A stretch of DNA of 32,578 nt from 2-02-FULL-46-13 sp036517235 (lineage in GTDB: Bacteria > Patescibacteriota > Minisyncoccia > Phycocordibacterales > DSPV01): assembly GCA_036517235.1 (NCBI GenBank), contig DATDXL010000045.1, positions 1-32,578 of the forward strand. The letters are read 5' to 3'. The notes below the pieces were generated by a model. It was given only the letters and a program-made list of their open reading frames with translations, was not told the DNA's origin and searched no databases. Position numbers and translations under genes: made by a program. The first letter of the stretch is position 1; the number at the start of each line of letters is the position of its first letter. Positions 28,652-32,578 of this stretch are shown piece by piece.

Positions 28652-29086
28652 ATGAAATGCGCATTTTGTGAATCCAAAGATATCCAGAGCAGGGTGATTG
28701 TGAGAAACGAGCTTGCCTTTGCGTTTCCGACGAATATTCCGATTACTCCGGGACATGTGCTAGTTTGTCCGAAGAGGTGCGTCGCTACTTTTGATGAGCT
28801 GACCAATGAAGAAATCATTTCCATCATGAATTTGCGGAAACAGTTGAGAGAGTCCCTGAAGAAAGTGTTTGGTGCTAAAGGATTCAACTATGCATGGAAT
28901 GAGGGAGGTGTTGCGGGGCAAGCAGTCAGACATATCCATTTGCACATTGTCCCCAGAAAAGAAGGTGACTCTGGTATAACGGACTATGAACCACGAAAGT
29001 TTTTATATAGACCGGGGAGCAGAGAAACATCACCGGACACAGAACTTAACCAGGTTGTTGCGTTGATTATGGCCGGATTGAAATAA
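28652..29086 (+). CDS. HIT-family nucleotide hydrolase
   Basis: 144 residues. The histidine triad HIHLHIVPR (near residue 98) is complete. Upstream lie CAFCE (N-terminal zinc-type pair), AFAFPTNIPITPGHVLVCPKRCVATFDELT, and NYAWNEGGVAGQAVRHIH. These are all HinT/Fhit-type marks. HIT enzymes hydrolyse nucleoside phosphoramidates, AMP-lysine or dinucleoside polyphosphates. The C-terminal tail is somewhat longer than in HinT. The substrate is not predictable. Confidence 0.9.
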   Translation: MKCAFCESKDIQSRVIVRNELAFAFPTNIPITPGHVLVCPKRCVATFDELTNEEIISIMNLRKQLRESLKKVFGAKGFNYAWNEGGVAGQAVRHIHLHIVPRKEGDSGITDYEPRKFLYRPGSRETSPDTELNQVVALIMAGLK

Positions 29087-29130
29087 TAACTTTTTCTCTT
29101 GGAGGTTTAGAAGGTGAATATAGAAATATC

Positions 29131-30207
29131 GTGGATACACACACCTACAGATTTTTCTCGCATGTACATGCGGCGTGGCATGCGATATACGACGCATGCG
29201 CGCAGGCGCGTACCTCCATCGTGTTCGAGCATTATATCTTTATCGACGACGAGAGCGGTCGCCCACTTATCGATCTTTTCAAGCGAAAGGTAAAAGAGGG
29301 TGTCAGCGTTAAAGTCTTGCTTGATGCTCTGGGAAGCACACAAGTGTTCCCCTTTCCGCTTGAAGTGGAGCTACAGGCGGCAGGGGTCGAGATAGAATTC
29401 TTCAACTCGCTCATCCCGGGCACGTTCCATTATTACAACTCCTGGTATTTTCGTGACCACCGCAAGATCGTGGTGATCGATTCAACCATCGCTTTTACCA
29501 GAGGGGTGTGTTTTCAAGAACATATGAAAGAGTGGCGAGATACGTGCGTTCGCATTGAAGGACCGGTTGTTCACGATATGGAGCGTTCATTTATTATCAT
29601 GTGGAAACGCAGCAAAAAGCTGTGGCGAGAACGCGAGCGACGCACGAGACTCGATGAGCATACTCCATTTGCGTTCTTAACGAATCAGCCCTTTGTACGG
29701 AGACGCTTCCTCTATTATGAATTGCTAGAGCGCGTCAAGAAAGCAAGACGCTCCATACGTTTTACCACTCCCTATTTCGTGCCGAATTGAAAACTCCTGC
29801 ATGCCCTACGTCGAGCATCTCGTCGTGGGGTGAGAGTCTCACTGCTCATCCCTCAAACATCAGACCGATATCTCGTTGACCTTGCCACCCAGAGTTTTTT
29901 TACCGAACTACTCAAAGCGGGTGTCACGATATATCGCGGCGGAGGGCCTTTCAATCACACGAAGGCAGGCACGATAGACGGACAATGGGGAACGCTCGGG
30001 AGTTTGAATCTCGACTCCGTGAGCTTGCGCTACAATTTCGAAGCGAATCTGGTGACGAGCGATAGGGGATTTATCTCTGAGCTGGACGCACAGTTCGCGG
30101 AGGATTGTAAAACGGCGGAGTTGCTCCGATTGTCTGAATGGCACAAGAGATCAATCTTCAGAAAGACTTTGGAAGTATGTGTCAGACCACTGCGTCCTTT
30201 GCTGTGA
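29131..30207 (+). pseudogene. Phospholipase-D/cardiolipin-synthase family gene with in-frame TGA
   Basis: The frame starting at GTG 29131 carries the first HKD motif HRKIVVIDSTIAFTRG. It runs to TGA at 29788-29790 in the phrase TTPYFVPN-stop-KLLHALRRASRRGVRV. The same frame continues without any shift to 30207 and contains the second motif HTKAGTIDGQWGTLGSLNLDS. Intact relatives read straight through this point (TPYFVP....LL.AL..A..RGV). Both HKD motifs are needed for activity, so the gene is either inactivated by a single nonsense change, read through, or affected by a sequencing error. Intact, it would be a short (about 358-residue) cytoplasm-facing or membrane-linked cardiolipin synthase without N-terminal membrane helices. 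Confidence 0.8.
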
Positions 30208-30365
30208 CCTTACACATTAGGTCTAGACTCACTAAATCACGACCTATTGACATCTTTTTCTTTGATGATAGGGTATTCGCAATTCTGTGCCGTTTTACAG
30301 AAGCGTACAAACCTGTCAACGAAGCCGTTGACAAAACCAAAAACCGAAAACCGAAAGGCAACACC

Positions 30366-31001
30366 ATGCCAGCAATACGCAGTCCACGAAGTAGCAGGGA
30401 GAAAGATATCTCAACTTCTCCCACCAGCTCAAACACCAGCTCAAATCGCCTTCAAGCTTCCAGCCCCGTCGCTTCGGCGCCACCTCCGCCTCCCACTCCT
30501 GCGGCGCCTCCGCCCAACGTTCACGCGCGCTACATGTCTGCGATTGCCGATGTCTTTATCGGCGCAGTGACCCCTCCGAACGACCTGTTCTGTCCCCTGG
30601 ATCCGTACAACATGATGAGCGAACGGATGCTTGGCACCGCCAACCCCCGGGCTCGGGAGCTCTTCTCACTTGCCAATCGGCTTGTGCAAGAGGCCCGTCA
30701 AGTTCCCATGCCCAAGAATCGCGGGCAAAAGGAAGATTACGATTGTGCCGTCAAGGTGCTCCGTGATCAGGCGAGACAAGCGGCCGACCTCTTTTGGCAT
30801 GAAATCAGAGGCTCGATCCCGGACTCGACGACATACGGTACGATCGAGGTCCGCGACGGCTGGCGGATTGTCACTTGCGTTGGCAAACATGAAAGCGAGA
30901 TGTCTGATGTCCTCGCGCAGATTGCGGCACAGCTCGACCTGCCGCCCGATTTGGTCGCGGCGATGGCCAAAGGGGACCGTGGCCTCGATCTCGGCCGGTA
31001 G
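30366..31001 (+). CDS. Unknown protein, 211 residues
   Basis: The likely start is ATG 30366, preceded by AAAGG; the longer frame from 30138 would overlap the phospholipase gene. The first 60 residues are Ser/Pro-rich and disordered (SAPPPPPTPAAPPPN). The rest is helical: RARELFSLANRLVQEARQ, QKEDYDCAVKVLRDQARQAADLFWHEIRG, then TTYGTIEVRDGWRIVTC and a helical end. No family is recognised. A strong terminator follows. Confidence 0.6.
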   Translation: MPAIRSPRSSREKDISTSPTSSNTSSNRLQASSPVASAPPPPPTPAAPPPNVHARYMSAIADVFIGAVTPPNDLFCPLDPYNMMSERMLGTANPRARELFSLANRLVQEARQVPMPKNRGQKEDYDCAVKVLRDQARQAADLFWHEIRGSIPDSTTYGTIEVRDGWRIVTCVGKHESEMSDVLAQIAAQLDLPPDLVAAMAKGDRGLDLGR

Positions 31002-31031
31002 TAAGTCGTTGGTTGTCAGTTTTACAAACGC

Positions 31032-31068
31032 ACGCGTGGTGAGTTTCTCACCGCGCGTCTTCTTTTTC
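31032..31068 (+). terminator. Intrinsic terminator
   Basis: ACGCGTGGTGAG (31032-31043) pairs with CTCACCGCGCGT (31047-31058) over 12 bp with one wobble, loop TTT, followed by CTTCTTTTTC. Confidence 0.85.
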
Positions 31069-31084
31069 TCATTTTAGATTTAGC

Positions 31085-31115
31085 CAAGAAAAAACAGCGT
31101 CACGGGGCGCTGTTT
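31085..31115 (-). terminator. Intrinsic terminator of the minus-strand gene
   Basis: Minus strand AAACAGCG (complement of 31108-31115) and CGCTGTTT (complement of 31092-31099), followed by TTTTCTTGG. It lies 13 bases after the stop at 31128. Confidence 0.75.
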
Positions 31116-31127
31116 GGTTCAAGCCGA

Positions 31128-31571
31128 TTAACGTTCTCGTAGAACCTTGATGTGGTGTTCGTTCGCCATCCAGGCGACGATATCGCTTGGGGCTTTGGGA
31201 AATCCCGGGATTTTTGCGACGTCCTGTCCCTTAATCATGGTGTACGTGGTGATGAGGCACCACATTCGAAATACGGCTCGCGCGGCTTTGATGTCTGGGA
31301 TGTGCCCTGTCCAACAGACAAATGTACGGTCGGGATGCGTGTGCGTCTTGGGTGTCACGTAGTAGTGGATGTGTCGGGCGTACTGGTGTGACCAGACTTC
31401 GGTCTTGAGTTCCAGTTCGTAGTGGACCCCTTTTGGGATTTTTCCCGGGGCGCAGTATTTCTCATAGAAGTAGGGATCGATGAGACGGCTTCTCGCCGAT
31501 GCTGACTTATGAGCTCTGCAGACGAATTTGAACTGTTGGTTGAGTGTCTCGACAGTTACGGTTATTTTCAT
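31128..31571 (-). CDS. Unknown protein, 147 residues
   Basis: Minus-strand frame with its own terminator. The text includes VTVETLNQQFKFVCRAHKSASARSRLIDPYFYEKYCAPGKIPKGVHYELELKTEVWSHQYARHIHYYVTPKTHTHPDRTFVCWTGHIPDIKAARAVFRMW. It is rich in His and aromatic residues and has no signal or membrane helix. No Shine-Dalgarno is seen on its strand. No family is recognised. The terminator and the length support that it is expressed. Confidence 0.6.
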   Translation of the reverse strand: MKITVTVETLNQQFKFVCRAHKSASARSRLIDPYFYEKYCAPGKIPKGVHYELELKTEVWSHQYARHIHYYVTPKTHTHPDRTFVCWTGHIPDIKAARAVFRMWCLITTYTMIKGQDVAKIPGFPKAPSDIVAWMANEHHIKVLRER

Positions 31572-32266
31572 AACATCGGAGGTGGGTAGGGTGGTTTTCT
31601 TTCACGACTTTATATCAAGGGTTTTCTTTTTGCAAGCCCCGTAGTGAGAAGTGGCATTAACGCAAGCGTTGAGCGTGGCGTGGATCGTTACAAAGTCGAT
31701 AATACAATATACGGTGAATCCAAAAAATTCCGTTCGAAAGAACAATGCCACTTTCTACTATCGGGGCAAGGACTTTCTTTGTGAAAAAAGAAAAGAGCGA
31801 GAGAAAATCCTCTCGCCTTTGTCAGCTCGTTACCATCGGAACAAACGTCGTTCAAAATCGAAGGAACTGGTTGAAGATGTTGGCCTTGACGGTAGCCTGG
31901 GAGTCAGCGGCATTCCCTCCGATTGATTGCTATTGCTTGGCGGTCGGCGTCTTCGTTGCTCGACCTTTTTGGCATAGGGGCTGGTTCCTTAGGGATTTTT
32001 CATCCGCTTCTCCCTTTCTGAAGCACGCTTGGCGAGGCCGGCGATTCTTTGAGCATCGCGATTTGGTCGGTGCATACTGATTCCTTTCCTTGTCGGTTTT
32101 CTTTTTCCTTGCACAACTTAGCAGACATCATCCTTGCAATCAAGTTCCATTATTTGTCTTTGACATCTCCGCCTAGTGTTTTCAAAATCAGCTTTTTACT
32201 AGCTTAAAACAAAAAAATGTCGCGGCCGGCGGCGCTTGAAACAGAGAGTTACGGTACAATAGGAGT
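31572..32266. other. About 700 bp without a confident gene
   Basis: Two overlapping plus-strand open frames (31651-31926 and 31745-32080) have no recognisable domain, unusual residue use and no ribosome site. AGTGGCATT (31650-31658) and AATGCCACT (31744-31752) form a 9-bp inverted repeat about 85 bp apart, perhaps a small decayed insertion. The rest shows nothing I can name. Confidence 0.4.
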
Positions 32267-32578
32267 ATGAACCATACACCACGAAAAGGGCTGCACACTG
32301 AAGTCGAGGCACGATGGATAAAGCTTGATAGGGAAGAGCTTTTGCGAAAGCTCAATGCTATCGGCGCGAAACAAACCGGCGATTATTTTTTTCGTGAATG
32401 GATTTTTGCGAAGGGTGGGTGGGTAAAAGATTTTAGACGCATTCGTGTCCGCACTGACGGGAAAACCACGTGGCTGACGTATAAGGCGAACCCCACCTGG
32501 GCGATAGACAGTACCAAAGAAATCGAAGTGAACGTCTCATCTGCCGAAGACACCGTCCATCTGCTTGAGGCGGCGGAC
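32267..32578 (+). CDS. CYTH-domain protein (class IV adenylate cyclase / ThTPase-like), partial
   Basis: 104 codons to the right edge, and the gene continues outside. TACAAT (32255-32260) and AGGAG lie directly before the ATG. The start of the CYTH tunnel fold is visible: HTEVEARW (the ExExK-like first strand, here EVEARW with the K later in IKL), LLRKLNAIGAKQTGDYFF, RIRVRTDGKTTWLTYKA (paired Arg/Lys substrate ligands) and STKEIEVNVSSAED. CYTH proteins bind triphosphates with a divalent metal; members hydrolyse thiamine triphosphate or tripolyphosphate, or make cAMP. The last part of the domain is not in the window, so the activity cannot be chosen. Confidence 0.8.
   Translation, partial: MNHTPRKGLHTEVEARWIKLDREELLRKLNAIGAKQTGDYFFREWIFAKGGWVKDFRRIRVRTDGKTTWLTYKANPTWAIDSTKEIEVNVSSAEDTVHLLEAAD

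Noticed and set aside
29788..29790. Genome-wide UGA recoding or selenocysteine insertion
   Set aside because: Many genes here stop at TGA with conserved lengths, and no convincing SECIS-like hairpin follows the codon.
30138..30365. N-terminal extension of the 30366 gene
   Set aside because: It overlaps the phospholipase frame and reads unlike the rest; AAAGG before ATG 30366 gives a better start.
31651..32080. Two overlapping plus-strand frames
   Set aside because: No ribosome sites, no domains, and odd residue use; more likely non-coding or decayed DNA.

Overview
The window reads as a chromosome segment of a Candidate Phyla Radiation (Patescibacteria) bacterium, most likely a Parcubacteria-type lineage. 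This rests on gene content, not on a database match: a compact pilMNO-like cluster, secreted proteins sharing a peptidoglycan-binding module, a LAGLIDADG endonuclease gene touching a tRNA gene, a winged-helix/Cas2-like protein with no CRISPR array, and many start codons lying only a few bases after a -10 box. TGA ends many genes here, so the code is probably standard.

Layout. 1-330: transposase remnant butted against tRNA-Ser. 412-4355: housekeeping run (RuvX, a tRNA-binding OB-fold protein, DedA) followed by a type IV pilus inner-membrane operon (PilM, PilN, PilO and a small membrane protein). 4339-4576: a sigma70-type promoter followed by the most striking object of the window, a tRNA-Arg(UCU)-like gene whose D-loop is interrupted by about 116 nt carrying a second, complete tRNA-Arg(UCU). 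4701-18176: envelope region. It holds a secreted PG-binding/Ig/barrel-like protein, tRNA-Val with a highly structured trailer, a membrane-anchored sugar-binding-like protein, a deacetylase-PG-binding-glycosyltransferase fusion, a 1890-residue secreted Ig-repeat protein with its own deacetylase domain, and a CAP-domain membrane protein. 18312-23169: RluA-type pseudouridine synthase, a Cas2/PaaX-like gene between two palindromes, a candidate small RNA, ribosomal protein L19, the LAGLIDADG gene, an atypical tRNA-Leu, acylphosphatase, cobalamin adenosyltransferase and tRNA-His. 23312-28042: accessory island with unknown proteins, a large serine recombinase and a SEC-C protein. 28187-32578: nucleoside deoxyribosyltransferase-like and HIT proteins, a phospholipase-D-family gene broken by one in-frame TGA, two unknown proteins and the start of a CYTH protein.

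How the parts fit. The envelope block encodes export, synthesis and modification of a surface polysaccharide together with proteins that can stick to peptidoglycan. The pilus block gives the inner-membrane platform for a type IV pilus. Both suit an episymbiont-like lifestyle, but that is inference. The best candidates for undescribed biology are RNA-based: the tRNA-in-tRNA locus, a hairpin module with compensatory base changes shared by the tRNA-Arg and tRNA-Val loci, a tRNA-Val trailer that can pair with the tRNA 3' strand, and a tRNA-Leu lacking both halves of the usual D-loop/T-loop contact.
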